A stretch of 64,000 nucleotides of DNA from Magicicada septendecula (Eukaryota > Arthropoda > Insecta > Hemiptera > Cicadidae), in NCBI GenBank assembly GCA_034769895.1, contig CM068373.1, forward strand, positions 202,534,134 through 202,598,133, given 5' to 3'. This document shows, one piece after another, positions 10,500 through 22,310 of the stretch (position 1 is its first letter; the number at the start of each line of letters is the position of its first letter). Made by a program: the position numbers and the translations under genes. The notes beneath the pieces were generated by a model that saw only the letters and a program-made list of their open reading frames with translations, had not been told where the DNA came from and ran no database searches.

Positions 10500-11886
10500 A
10501 ATTTAAATAGCAATTTAAATAAAATAGACAGCAAGGTAGACAAAAACAAACAAAGGATTGACGAGATGCACCAACTAGAAGAGTCATTACGGGAAGAAGT
10601 GGACGCCTGGCGTGACGGGTCATGTAACAGTAACCATAACATTAACACGGACAATAGAGATACGATTAACTTCCGTAATTATAAAAGGAACCCTATCGAA
10701 TTCTTGAAGAGGGTGGAAGAGTTAATAATCAAAAACCGAGAGACCCGATGGACAACAGTAAGAGGAATGCTGGACGAAATGTTCAAAGAGACCTACGACA
10801 ACTGGTGGACTGCCACAAGACCAGACATTCAAAGCATTCAAGAATTTAAGACCCAATTCAAGGCTAAATACTGGTCCGAATCGACCCAGAACATGGTCCG
10901 CAATAACCTAAGCAATGGGAGGTATGAGAGTCAAAATGGACAATCTCTCACATCCTACTTCCTGTGAAAGATCTGCATGGCAAGAAATTTGGAACCACGC
11001 ATCCCGGAAGAGTGTCTTGTGATACAATTGTCTTACCATTACGACGACGCCATACAAACACCACGGATGTACAGCCAGCTAAAGACCATTCAAGACATGG
11101 CTAGTTTGTTAGAGAGCCAAGAACATGAGTGGCAATACAGAAAAAATAGAGTATCGAGCTTCAGAAGTAATAGAGTAAATGAAGGACCATCATCACCAAA
11201 CCAACAAGGGGATAATAAGCCACCACAAAACAACCCTAATAATTATCAAGGGAACCAACAGAAATGGGAACTATAATAACAATTTCCGGAACAACTACAG
11301 GGGTAATTACCCACAGAATGGTCCTAATAACTATTATCGCCCTGGAAACGGTAATAATAACAACAACCAAGGATATCAACCACAGGTAAATTACATAAGA
11401 GGACAAAGACAACGGAGTCCAGGAAGAAACTATTACCAATCTAACTATCGACGAACGTACTTTAACCATGTACCCGACACAAGAAGGCACTATTCAAGAC
11501 CACCCACAGATAACATGCATGGTAATCAAACACGTAACAGTGACCAACAACAAAGAGAGAATGATAATAGGCCGACAACACGGAATAATAACGAAGAAGA
11601 ACCCAGATCCGGAGACAGAGACCAAGGGACGCAACCTACGGAAATGATTACCGATATGAGGTTCGAAGGGGCAGGAATAACGAGAACGCCCAGACAACGG
11701 AGGATTATGATTGGATACCATTTAAGCGATAACCCTGCAGAAAATTTTAGAATCGCATATAACAATCGTAACCCACCAGAGCTCTGGATTCCCTCAAGAA
11801 GAAATGTTAACCAGTCTAACACAAATCAGGTAGAGAGACAGGAGGACCAGGAAGAAGAACCTTCGCCAGACAGATGGAATGAATAG
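10500..11886 (+). pseudogene. Gag-like protein of an LTR retrotransposon, broken
   Basis: Seen: a frame open to 10964 contains a coiled-coil-like start (KIDSKVDKNKQRIDEMHQ) and a capsid-like segment, FLKRVEELIIKNRETRW then FKTQFKAKYW. A TGA at 10965 interrupts, and the same frame resumes (ARNLEPRIPEECLVIQLS) to about 11274. One frameshift near 11265 leads into an Asn/Gln/Arg-rich tail ending at 11886. Known: retrotransposon Gag proteins have such a capsid helix bundle and a basic, low-complexity nucleic-acid-binding tail. I see no CCHC knuckle. No protease, reverse transcriptase or integrase frame follows anywhere before the next LTR. Inferred: a gag-only element, now dead. The family (Ty3/Gypsy-like) is a guess from the primer-binding-site style and the Gag. 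Confidence 0.65.
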
Positions 11887-13656
11887 AAAAACACTGAAAT
11901 GGGACTGATTTCCTGATAACCTAACTAAGTAATTTAAAATAAAAAGAAATAATAACACAAACGAATAAGTTTACTAATAAGTAATAAAGAAAGGTATAAA
12001 ATGAATTTCAAAATTCAAAAAAGTTATGTAAGGACAGCTTACACAAATATTTCGATAATATTTTAGACCAATTATAAAATGGAGAAATAAAGTTACCAAG
12101 AATCCATATAAAGTAAGAAGCACAAACTTACTATAATATTTAAATAAAAAATAATAATAAAGGAATGAAGTTACAGAACATTCCTACAAAATAAGATTAA
12201 GTTACAATAATCTTTAACCAAAATATGAGGCATAAAAAGCAAAACATACTATAAAGGAATAAGCTACAAAAATTCATAACTAGTAAGAAGCACTAACTTA
12301 CTATGATATTTAAAAAATTATGAATGAAAAAAAAAATATCAATCAAAATGATCCACTTCCACAACTATTTAGAAAAAGATGGGAAGTAAGATTAAACAAA
12401 CCAATGATCAAAAAACGAAATACATAAAATAAACATTCTAAGAGTTATTATATGAAATGAGATGAAACGAAGAGTAATTAAAAATGAATAAAAATGTGAA
12501 TTGTATCAATGAAAAGCAATGCTTCAAGTATTATCAAGTAGTATCTATAAAGAAAGATGAAAAAATAAATGACTCGAACTGAGCAATAATGAAATACAAA
12601 AGTAAAAGATTCCCAACAAATATTATGAGTATTATTATTATTATTATGAGTCACGAGATGACTATATTGAAGATTCATTAATTGAGATTGACTGTTGAAT
12701 AAGTCCAGCAATCATTTAACTGAGTAGGGATGATGTTCCCCTGATCTCAGAATAAGAGTAGTTTTGAACGACGGAGTTAGGTAAGCCAATAGAGCCCATC
12801 CGAATCAATTGCAGCTACAAAGTAGGGATAATTAGGAAAAATAAGATTTAATAAGAGAAAATAATGAAGAAAAGATCAGAAGAAAGGAAGTAGAAGATAC
12901 AGAATTGAACATAAAACTGAACGAGAAGCAGGAGAATTTAAAAAGAAAATGATACAATGTAATTGATAATTTCATCAAACTTAGAATCATGTTTTATAAA
13001 ATGATCAATTTTGGTGGAAGGGCATTATATAACATCGCCAAATTCAGATCAGTTTTGATAACAATAAGTATGTAAAAAATGCTAAATAATACTATATTTT
13101 AATAAATAAATAATGTGGAGAGTAAAAATATAAAATGTAATTAAGAAAGAAGGAGAAAGAGTTATAAACCAAAGGTGATTAATAAAGAAACTCAACGACT
13201 AGACTGACAAACGACATTGACCCAACTCCAGAGATTGGCCAGCTAAGAACCAAAATAAAGTAAACAAGATGAGAAGGAGAAGAAAATGAGAACAAAGAGG
13301 GAACAAACCAACGAGGAAGAAAATAAAATGAAACACGTCAAGAAAACACAGACAAGGAATAATGAATAGAGAAGTGAGGAATAATGTAATCAAATATAAT
13401 AAAGAAAATGAAACCAGTAAAGAACCAAAATAATTAATGAATGTTAGTATTGATTGAGTGACAATTGTAAATAGTCATTAATAAAAAACGATAGCTAAAA
13501 ATACACTAGCCAAAGAGTTAGGAGTAAACGCCAGTTGTTAATAGAGAAAGACAAGATATTAATAATTATATATAATATGTGTAGAGAATGAGAGTAAAAT
13601 AGTGAGAAGTAAACGGAAGTTAACCTAGTGAAAGTGAAATAACCCTAAAGTGAAAT
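11887..13656. other. A-rich noncoding interior of LTR complex A, with an internal LTR-start-like site
   Basis: There is strong plus-strand A richness and no ORF above background. Bases 12660-13020 align loosely with 17145-17732, the stretch directly before an LTR. Shared strings include TCCAGCAATCATTT and a CCCTGATCTCAGA-like string. It ends in TTTTGGTGGAAGGGCAT at about 13007-13023, resembling the polypurine tract at 17719. What follows (ATAACATCGCC..TTTGATAACA) loosely resembles the LTR start. An ATT microsatellite lies at 12630-12650. Confidence 0.45.
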
Positions 13657-14097
13657 AATAGGAAAAGAAACCAAATACACTGTACTCACCGTCTATGGCT
13701 TTTTTCCTTGATGTTTTTTCCAGTTTACATGTTTCAAGGCACTTGCCTCATCATCAGAACTTATAAAATCAATCTATGTCATAAATAATGACATTTGTCA
13801 AAATATTAAAAACACAATACGGCAATTAAACTATGTACATAAATTCGCTTTAAAAATGTACAATGTACATAGTTTAATTGCCGTATTGTGTTTTTAATAT
13901 TTTGACAAATGTCATTATTTATGACATAGATTGATTTTATAAGTTCTGATGATGAGGCAAGTGCCTTGAAACATGTAAACTGGAAAAAACATCAAGGAAA
14001 AAAGCCATAGACGGTCAGTACAGTGTATTTGGTTAACAAACACGTGGCTTGGGACTACAATAGGATTTATTCCATTTAAATCAATAGGAAAAGAAAC
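13657..14097. repeat. PLE-tail palindrome insertion with 14-15 bp target duplication
   Basis: The arms 13671-13840 and 13863-14032 (170 bp each, one mismatch seen) surround a 22-bp loop. The plus-strand arm carries CTGATGATGAGGCAAGTGCC and TTGAAACATG, typical of PLE 3' ends. After the right arm the insert continues about 50 bp. AATAGGAAAAGAAAC occurs directly before (13657-13671) and after (14083-14097) the insert. Inferred: a snap-back PLE insertion of about 412 bp. Confidence 0.8.
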
Positions 14098-16400
14098 ACT
14101 ACGTAAATTATAATGAACACAAAATAATTTTAAAATGCAAGTGATAAATAAATAAAAATATTGTCAGTAATAAAAATAGAAGAAGGCTAAGATAAAGACT
14201 TAGTAAAAGTAACCAATGTTCAAGATTTAATAGTGAACAATAACATTTAAGAAAGTTATTATGAATAATATTTAAAATAAAACATTGATTCAGTAATAAC
14301 GAACACTGAAGAGTGATATTAACTGTAGCAATTATAAAATAATATTATTATAGAACTTAAGAATGTGTTGTAGAATTTAAAGGTGAGAATCACAAGAAAA
14401 AGTAATAAGATGATGTTAACATGGAAAGGAAAGCAAAGAGTTTTATAAAATAAGTATGTAATAACCATAAGTAAATACCCATGTTATAGGGGAGAGTAAT
14501 GAAACAAGTTCAATAGAGGTGAGATTGTTTATCACCCGAACAATAAATCAAAAGCAATGAATGGTAACCAATATGAAATAATAAGTGTTAATTAGTGGTA
14601 TAAACAATTGTTTATGAATAGGAGATGGATTGGGTAATTATCCCAAACCTAAACCTAAAAGTTATATGGTAGATGATGAAAAGGTAGTAATTAATAGCCA
14701 TATTATTGACATTGGCAGAATAATTCAAAGATAAGAAAAGAAAACAATGTTTGAGTTATAAAAGAGAAAACTGTTAGTAAATAATTAGCAAGAAATAATG
14801 AATAACACAGTTGTTACACACAAAAATCACACAAAGACTGAACCAAAAAACCTCCATAGATAATAAACCTAATTATAAAAACAAAATAACGATCGAGGAC
14901 AAAATGAAATATAATGTGTATGAAACAATCAAAAACCAGTAATGGCTACTTAGACATGAAACAGGCCTAACGGTTAAACATCAACAAATACTAATTGTAT
15001 AAAAATAGCCAAGTAATTAACAACTCCAAGGTGACTAATTAACCAAGGATAAATGGTAAATATTATTCACAACAAAATATTAAAATAAGGAGTTATGTAA
15101 ACATAGAAATGTAATTAGTAAGTATTAAATTAATTGTAAACTTATAAAACATAAAAAACCCAATATTGTGGGATACCAAAATAATCTTTGTGAGAAAATA
15201 CAAATGACAGTGCTAATAATTAATACTTAAGAAGGAAGATAAGAGAAGGAAGGAAGTCAGAAGATATAGGAAGATTTGAAAAGAATTCAAATTTTGATAA
15301 CAATGTATTTATATCAGGCTAGCCCAATCAGAATAATTGGGTAACCATGGAAACGACGGTTGAAGACGAAATTACCGTTGAATATTTTTACTCAGTAAGT
15401 GACGCTCAAGTAAAACAGACGCCAGAATTCAGAACAACCTATTTTCTTAGTTAAAAGGTTTTAAAAGTCAAATAAATTATCCAAATTGAACGAGAAGGAG
15501 GCTGACTATCACTGAACACAATTATCTGATGGAGAAGACGTTTTGTTTCAAAACGAAGTGAATAAATGAACCTAAATACTTTGAAAAAGACGCCCGAATA
15601 AATGAAAACTGAATTATATTGCGGCCACATTCCTTCAATCCAGGCCAACAGATTAATCACATGCTATGAAGCTGTTAAGTATCCAATAAATTATCTAACC
15701 TTCCGAAAAAACGCACTTTGAATATTTCTCATTATATTCTGAAATACCACTGAATCAATTTTATTCTCTTTCAAAGGTTAAATAAAAATATTAAGACACT
15801 GAAAATTTGTAAAATTATAAAACTAACCTAGCATTAAAGTACGAACTTTTAAAACACTTGTACTACACTTCAACAAAACATTTATAGTTACACGTTACAA
15901 TATTTAAGTAGAAACATTGTAAGGTTGTGTATTTTTATTATTGTAATTGCATCTGAGCCTTTCAACGTGATCAAAAGATCCCACAAAAAGTGAACGAAAA
16001 TATTTGTTGACTTGTTTGATAGAACGACATAATGTCTGTTAGTCACGTTCATAATCGATTGTAAAACCCAGAGAGAGTACGTCTCATAAAGACATAACCG
16101 GTGCAAAATTGTATAAGAAATCAAATATAGCTTGTGTCTACGAAAACAGTAATATCAAATCGCTAATAAATCAATACTGTGTATGTAAAATTGTGTTTTA
16201 TTTTCAGTAGGAAAGTGTATCCTTAAAATTATAATCTACAGTAAACGTCTCTGACGTGATTACTAGCGCTCAAGCAGCGAATACGACAACTGCCGGCTTG
16301 ATCATACAACTCGATAAACGGCGGGACAAATGGAATTATTCACACAGCCTGAGCAGAACCGCTGATAATAATTTATTTTTAATTGTTTTGATTAAACAAT
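14098..16400. other. A-rich noncoding DNA, possibly a degenerate LTR
   Basis: No coding signal. It runs from the LTR-start-like site near 13023 to ..TTAAACA at 16398, three bases before TGGCGCC (16402). If both ends are right, it is a diverged LTR enlarged by the PLE palindrome. It is more divergent than the 10107/17733 pair, and the assignment is tentative. Confidence 0.35.
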
Positions 16401-16401
16401 T

Positions 16402-16418
16402 TGGCGCCACCCGGGAAT
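16402..16418 (+). promoter_or_regulatory. Candidate primer-binding site
   Basis: TGGCGCCACCCGGGAA lies just after ..AAACA. It begins with the same TGGCGCC as the stronger site at 19817. Known: many LTR retroelements prime minus-strand synthesis from a tRNA 3' end complementary to TGGCGCC. It is degenerate after the seventh base. Confidence 0.4.
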
Positions 16419-17718
16419 TATACACTACTAGTGAACCTCAGATCGGGGACTACGATACCTGGTTATCCGTACGTTCGCTACGGACTCAAGCATCTGTAGT
16501 TACGTTACCGTGCGAGGACGAATTGGTAAGACACACATACACAAGTTACACACTGACACACTTCAATATTTTACAGAGTTATAATAACGACGACGGCACA
16601 CGTTTAGTTATAATATAAAATAATCCAGGGTTATATATAAAATAATGATAATTGCCAAATAATACTTTTGAAAATCAATAACATAAATATTAGGACCCCA
16701 AAAAATCTAAAAGTTTGTATTTTTATTAGTTTTGACCATAAGAATAAATAAACAAAAAATTAGGACATTTTGAAACCTTAAGGTCCAAAATTATTTTTTT
16801 ATTGGTTGATTTGATGTGGAATGACCCATCAGTATCCTGGTCACATGGTTGAATGTAAACAAAAAGATAGGTTAAGATGTACAGGGCACACAATTATGTG
16901 TCTAGAGATAAAGAATCCTTTTCCTTCGTTCACTTCTCTTGTAAAATCAGACTTGCAGAAAACACTATCACATATTAAACAAGTAACAAGTCCAACTTTT
17001 CTATTTGGATGACAAATATGATTAATATGATCGGGTGGTATCGCGCGCATCGAAAAAGAAATATATAATTAAATGCAAACAGCAACAGTGTGAAGAATCC
17101 TAAAAGTGTTTATTATTAGTCGCCAATCGACTACTTGTAAGTTTTTTATTATAATGAATTGACTGTCGAAATGTTCCAGCAATCATTTTCCTGAGCAGAC
17201 GGTACATCCCTCTGGTCTCAGAAGGTGTAAGGATGGACAGCGGAGTAATGGACCCAAAAGTGGCCACCCGAACTGAACCACCGCACAGGATAGGGAAAAA
17301 ATGTTAGGGAAATTGAATATTTAAGGGATAATAAAACAGCTGAGAAGATTGATATCAGATTCCAGAAGTATGAAGGAAGAAAACAGAAGGAAGATAGCAG
17401 ACAGAATTGAGAAAGCACATTTATAAAAGTAAATAGAAATATGAGTGTTAAAACGAGTTTTTATTGATTAGTGTGACCAGTCATTATCAAGTAATGTTTG
17501 AAATACCACAACCCAGAGAAATTAAATCATTAATGAATTTGCCTCCAAGAGAGAGAGAGAGTTGAGTATGAAATCAAGCCTATTACCATTAACCAAATAA
17601 AAAGGGAATATAATCAAGCAGAAATAAAGAGATATAATGAAGAATGATGAAAGAAGCCAAAGAATTAAGAATCAAACAATTAATTTTTAAAAAGTAAATA
17701 AAAAATAAATCTGTTCTA
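16419..17718. other. Remnant interior of LTR complex A
   Basis: A 363-base frame (16256-16618) overlaps the candidate primer site and matches no family I know. Bases 16615-16673 repeat at 18120-18171. On the minus strand 17050-16841 is a short frame with CLICDSVFCKSDF and CPVH, a possible zinc-binding fragment that I cannot name. Bases 17145-17732 form the pre-LTR block shared with 12660-13020, including a GAGAGAGAGA run near 17550. Confidence 0.4.
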
Positions 17719-17732
17719 GTGGGGGAGCTTTA
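17719..17732 (+). promoter_or_regulatory. Polypurine tract before LTR
   Basis: AGTGGGGGAGCTTTA directly precedes the LTR start TGTAATGTTACATAACCCC. Known: a purine tract at this position primes plus-strand DNA in LTR elements. It fixes the plus orientation of this copy. Confidence 0.6.
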
Positions 17733-19813
17733 TGTAATGTTACATAACCCCTGCCCAAATATGATAACATAATCACCAGAGTTAAAACCAGTAATCACCC
17801 ATTTTTAAAAGTCAGAAATGGGGATTAGGTATCAAGCTATGAGAACCTTTGTACTCTAAAAAAACACTGCAAACAATAATCATAAAAGTGCAGCGTACAA
17901 AGTGGAACATAGTGTAATCAGTGAAAGTGTCAAACATTTAAGGGGAGCATCTCACAAAGTGCTGGAGATGGAAAAAAGTCAGTATTGTAGCAATGGACTA
18001 TATTACTATTGACAAGATTAGTATTTTTTTTATTTGTTGTAATTTTATATTGTGTAGGCCACAAAGGTCTTATAACTAGGAGTAATATGTTTGTTTACTA
18101 TAATTATTTTTGTTTAGATACAAAATAATCCAGGGTTATATATAAAATAATGATAATTTCCAAATAATACTATGCTAGCAAGATGGCATTTAAAAAAATA
18201 GTGTAGAGTAAGGATACCTTAAATGAATTATAAATCATAAACAAATCAAAATAAAAGGAATTAAAATATAAAATACCAGTAGACAAATTTAAGTAAAAAT
18301 ATAAAGAAAGACCTTAAATTAATTAAATTAGATTATAGATAAAATTGGTAAAGGATTATATCTTCTAAAAAGAAGAAATGAAATAATAATAATTATTATT
18401 AGCCTATATACTAAAAGGTATCTAGATTAGCCAATAAAAAACCATCAACTTCTTAGTTACTAGGAGTAACTAGCTAACAAGATTGATTATTAATTGTTAA
18501 ATGGAATTCAATGTGAGCAGTTTGAAACTAATGTAATGTTCAGAAAAAATTAAGAAAATAATAACTACGATTCAGAACTAACCATCACAAATTGAATAAA
18601 TTTTATGAGTGATATCCAATACATCTTAGACATCCTTTGAACAGAATAATTCACGCCAGCAAATTGATGGAAGTTGTAAAATCAGTCATCCATTTTCAGG
18701 CCGTCTCCAGAAATTCGACATCATTGGGTGAGATCGTTTCCTATTCAAATTTAACTAAATTACACCTCAACTATAAACTAAGAACACTAGAAACAGCACC
18801 ATCTCTTTAAATTCATCTAGGAACAAGGTGAACATACACTTTATTTAATTAACCAAAAAACAGCAAAACGTGGTTTTGTTACTAACATTCCGGCAGCCAT
18901 GATGTTTAGTGTTCGTTTTCATCAGTGAAGAAAAGTAATCTGCACTCTAGCGGTCAAAAAATCAACTGCAAAATATAGATTATACTAAATTTTTAAATAA
19001 TTCTTGTAAAGCTTGATACTGACCTATATACATTTCTGACTTACTCATAGTTCAAAGAACCTTAAATAACCCTGGGAAATTAATTACATAATTCTTTCTT
19101 GTATTGAAACTGAAAAAATATAAAAATATTTGTTATGTGATATATGTTTGTAAAAGTAAGATCGAAATAACTCTGTAATTTATGAAATAATCGATTATCC
19201 ATTCTTGTTTTGGGAGACCATAAAAATGTTAAATAAATTCAAGGAATGCCTTGTGGTTTAAATAATAAAATGTGTATTATTTCCAGTAGATGGTAGTTGG
19301 TTACAGATAATAAGAAGATCGAGTAGAGAAAGGAAATCAGTCCGGACATCCAGAAATTATTACGTACCATTTGAAGTCATTTAACCTCAAATGGGTTCGT
19401 AAAAGTAGAAATCAGCTGATGCCACGAGCGGAAAAATTTGAAATACTCAATCGTATACTAAGAGAGTAATTCTCTTCGACTTTCTTTACTCTCTCTCCTA
19501 ACTACTGTCAAACAACGGTATTGATTTAAAATAAACAAACTTTAAGAAAATCATTCAATATCTTTGCATAATCACACACACTCGATTTTGAAAGCATATA
19601 CACAAAGATAACAAATTCTGTGACTCTTAATTAAGCGAGATTTTATCGAAGAGTGACTTATAGACGTAAATTACGATATTAAGGTCGTGAGACGTTACAA
19701 GATGACGCTAACAACGTGTGGCAAATAAAACATAGATTTTCATTAAATAATTATAGTGACGATCGCAAGAGTGATGATAAGATCAAACGATATTAAGCTC
19801 GGGAGACGTTACA
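17733..19813 (+). repeat. LTR (about 2.08 kb) of complex A
   Basis: It starts TGTAATG after a polypurine tract and ends ..GACGTTACA three bases before a primer-binding site. This gives complementary tips (TGTAA..TTACA; the 10107 copy begins TGTAACG, fully complementary to CGTTACA). The first 388 bp match 10107-10495. Near the end, degenerate tandem units ending GACGTTACA occur at about 19662-19705 and 19775-19818. No ORF. Having a purine tract on the left and a primer site on the right, this LTR serves two neighbouring bodies. Confidence 0.55.
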
Positions 19814-19816
19814 AGA

Positions 19817-19834
19817 TGGCGCCCAACGTGGGGC
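19817..19834 (+). promoter_or_regulatory. Primer-binding site next to LTR
   Basis: TGGCGCCCAACGTGGGGC starts three bases after the LTR end. This is a common retroelement primer-binding sequence. The adjoining TTAA (19835-19838) was used by the piggyBac insertion, so the body that should follow is displaced beyond 22310. Confidence 0.7.
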
Positions 19835-19838
19835 TTAA

Positions 19839-22306
19839 CCCTTAAGTACCTTCGTGGGGTAGATTTCTACCCCACGCGGCACATTTTTGTTTATAATTCC
19901 GGCCCTATTGCAACGTTGCCGTTCCCCTGCCATGTAAGCTCAGTAGTGACTGTGCTCTCGCAGCGGTTGGACAGGGAGCGTGCTGTAACCAATAGTATCG
20001 GAGGTACATAACGTATGTAGTGGGGTAGAAATATACCCCACGAAGCCACTTACGTCAACTTTTTTTACTCATATCTTTTTTGTTGTTTTATTTTTTAGAT
20101 AAAATGGCACGATTTTTGACTGAAAAAGAAATTGTTGACTTACTGGAAGAAGATGTATCAGATCCACCAGATATACCAGATTTTTTTCAAGATGACAGTG
20201 AATTTAGCGATGCTCCTACTGAAGTGTCTGAGCACGATATGGAAAATGATGGCCAAGAAGAGGAGAATGCAGATGAAGAAGAACAAGAAAGAATAAGAGA
20301 GTCTGGTTATTTTTATGGGAAAAACCGTTATAAATGGTCCAAAGTCCTACCCGCACATTCAAGAAGTAGGTCGCACAATATCGTTTTACATTTACCCGGT
20401 ATCAAAGGCCCGACTGCAGAAAAACCTAATTTGACACCTGTTGACTCATGGTCTTTGCTCATCACAGATGAAATCATAGCCTACATTACAGCACAGACCA
20501 ATGACAAAATAACAGAACTTTTAGAAAAGAACGAGAGTTCTAACTTTCCTGCCTACACTAACCACATTAGTGAAACTGAAATGAAGGCTTTTCTTGGTCT
20601 TTCGTTACTGACTGGTATATTCAAGTTCAATCATGAAAATGTACGTACCTTATGGGCTATTGATGGGACAGGACGTAATGTTTTCAGGGCCGTGATGAGT
20701 TTCCACAGATTCTTATTTTTGTTATCTGCTTTGAGGTTTGATGACATACAGACTCGCGAAGCAAGAAGAGAAACGAATCGTTTGGCTCTCATTTCTTACG
20801 TATTTGACAAGTTTATGTTGAACTGTAAAGCAAATTATACGTGCTCGGAATACGTGACAGTAGACAAAATGTTAGTACCTTTCAGAGGACGTTGTTTCTG
20901 TCGAGTTTACATGAAATCAAAACCTGGAAAATATGGAATAAAAATTATGTGCATTTGTGATGCAAAGACTCATTACTTGATATCCGCATTTATATACTCA
21001 GGAAAAGAGCAGACACGAGCTAATAACTCCCAGTCAGTACCCACGAGAAGTGTCCTAAGATTAGCAGAACCTTTGTTTCACACCAACCGAAATATTACTG
21101 GGGATAACTGGTTTTCATCAATCGATTTAGTGGATGTTCTTAAACGCTGCGGTCTTAATATGTCGGAACCATGCGCAAAAACAAAAGAGAAATCCCTAAA
21201 CAATTTCTACCAGAAAAAACAAGACCTATTGAGTCTTCTGTATTTGGATTTGTTCAAGATAAAACCTTGGTCTCATATGTACCAAAGAAGAATAAAGCCG
21301 TGGTCTTAGTATCGTCTATGCATCATTCATCGGGGGTGAATGCACAGTCTTCAAAACCAGAGATCATAGAATTTTATAATTCAACCAAAGGTGGCATGGA
21401 CGCCCTTGATCAGAAATGTGCAATGTATTCTATTTTGAGAAGATCTAGACGTTGGCCAACTACTGTTTTTGGAGCAGTATTGAATATAGCGACGGTCAAC
21501 AGTTTCGTTATTTGGAAAGCATCAAACTGTGAAAAAAAATTGCTTCGCCGCGATTTTATAAAAGAAGTAGGTATGTCACTAGTCAAATCTCATGTCGAGG
21601 AGAGAAAAATGGAATCTAGAAATATCTCAAGAGATCTGAAGAGTATAACTGATCAAGTTCTCGGAGAAAAGACTGAAATAGAACGCCCCATTGAAGTGTC
21701 GCCTGGATCTAGTCAATCAAAGAAGCCAAAGACTTCTCGTTGCCATATATGTCCACATAGTAAAGACACAAGACTACCAAGACATGTTCAAACTGTGGGA
21801 AATTTATTTGCAAGACTCATTCCATAGAAAAAAAAGTATGCGTAGGCTGTGATGATTGAAAACATATGCCTTCTTCACTTATAGACTTACTTATTGTTGA
21901 TTAGTGTATACTAATGATAGAACCAAAAGATCCCGTCAGAATTTTTTTATAAGAGTAGAGAAGAAATTTATTATTTTCTTAAAATTTGTAACTTTAAGTA
22001 TTTCAGATTGCATTTAATTTTTATAACACGATAGTTTAAAGTAAATTTCTATGTACTTATAAAAAACTAGTTTTTAGTCTTGAAAAATGAAGACTGGTAA
22101 AAGAAGTGCCATTTTTGTAAAGAAAAGTACAATTCTTGTTTATAATAAAGTTCGTTTTGATTAAAGATATGCCCTTTGTTTATTATTTCCTAAAACACTA
22201 TTTTCATAACGTCACACTTTTAAAATTATTTGCAGTTTTTGATTGGGGTAGAGATTTACCCCACGAAGCCACTCATGTAAGTCTAAATAGCGAAAGTAGT
22301 TAAGGG
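19839..22306 (+). mobile_element. piggyBac-type DNA transposon
   Basis: TTAA flanks both ends (19835-19838 and 22307-22310). The tips CCCTTAAGTACCTTCG and, inverted, CCCTTAACTACTTTCG match at 14 of 16. Just inside both ends, and again at about 20019, lie palindromes of the form GTGGGGTAGA..TCTACCCCACG (19854, 20019, 22243). Length is 2468 bp, usual for the superfamily. Confidence 0.92.
20104..21859 (+). pseudogene. piggyBac transposase (DDE_Tnp_1_7), two frameshifts
   Basis: Cuts and rejoins DNA at TTAA. Seen: ATG 20104 starts an acidic N-terminus (residues about 10-75), then the catalytic core with YVTVDKMLVPFRGR (first Asp, about 254), GDNWFSSIDL (second Asp, about 333) and TKGGMDALDQ (third Asp, about 432). 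The first frame is lost near 21155-21180, where a one-base change moves the MRKNKREIPK motif into the next frame. That frame runs to about 21775. A second shift is needed to read the C-terminal cysteine-rich domain, where C..C, C..C and a final CVGCDD are visible up to TGA 21857-21859. All three catalytic Asp codons survive. So the copy is inactive but young-looking. An upstream in-frame TTG is not a start. Confidence 0.88.
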
Positions 22307-22310
22307 TTAA

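Noticed and set aside
16256..16618. 120-codon frame as a possible gene
   Set aside because: It overlaps a candidate primer-binding site and shows no motif, more like LTR-adjacent sequence open by chance.
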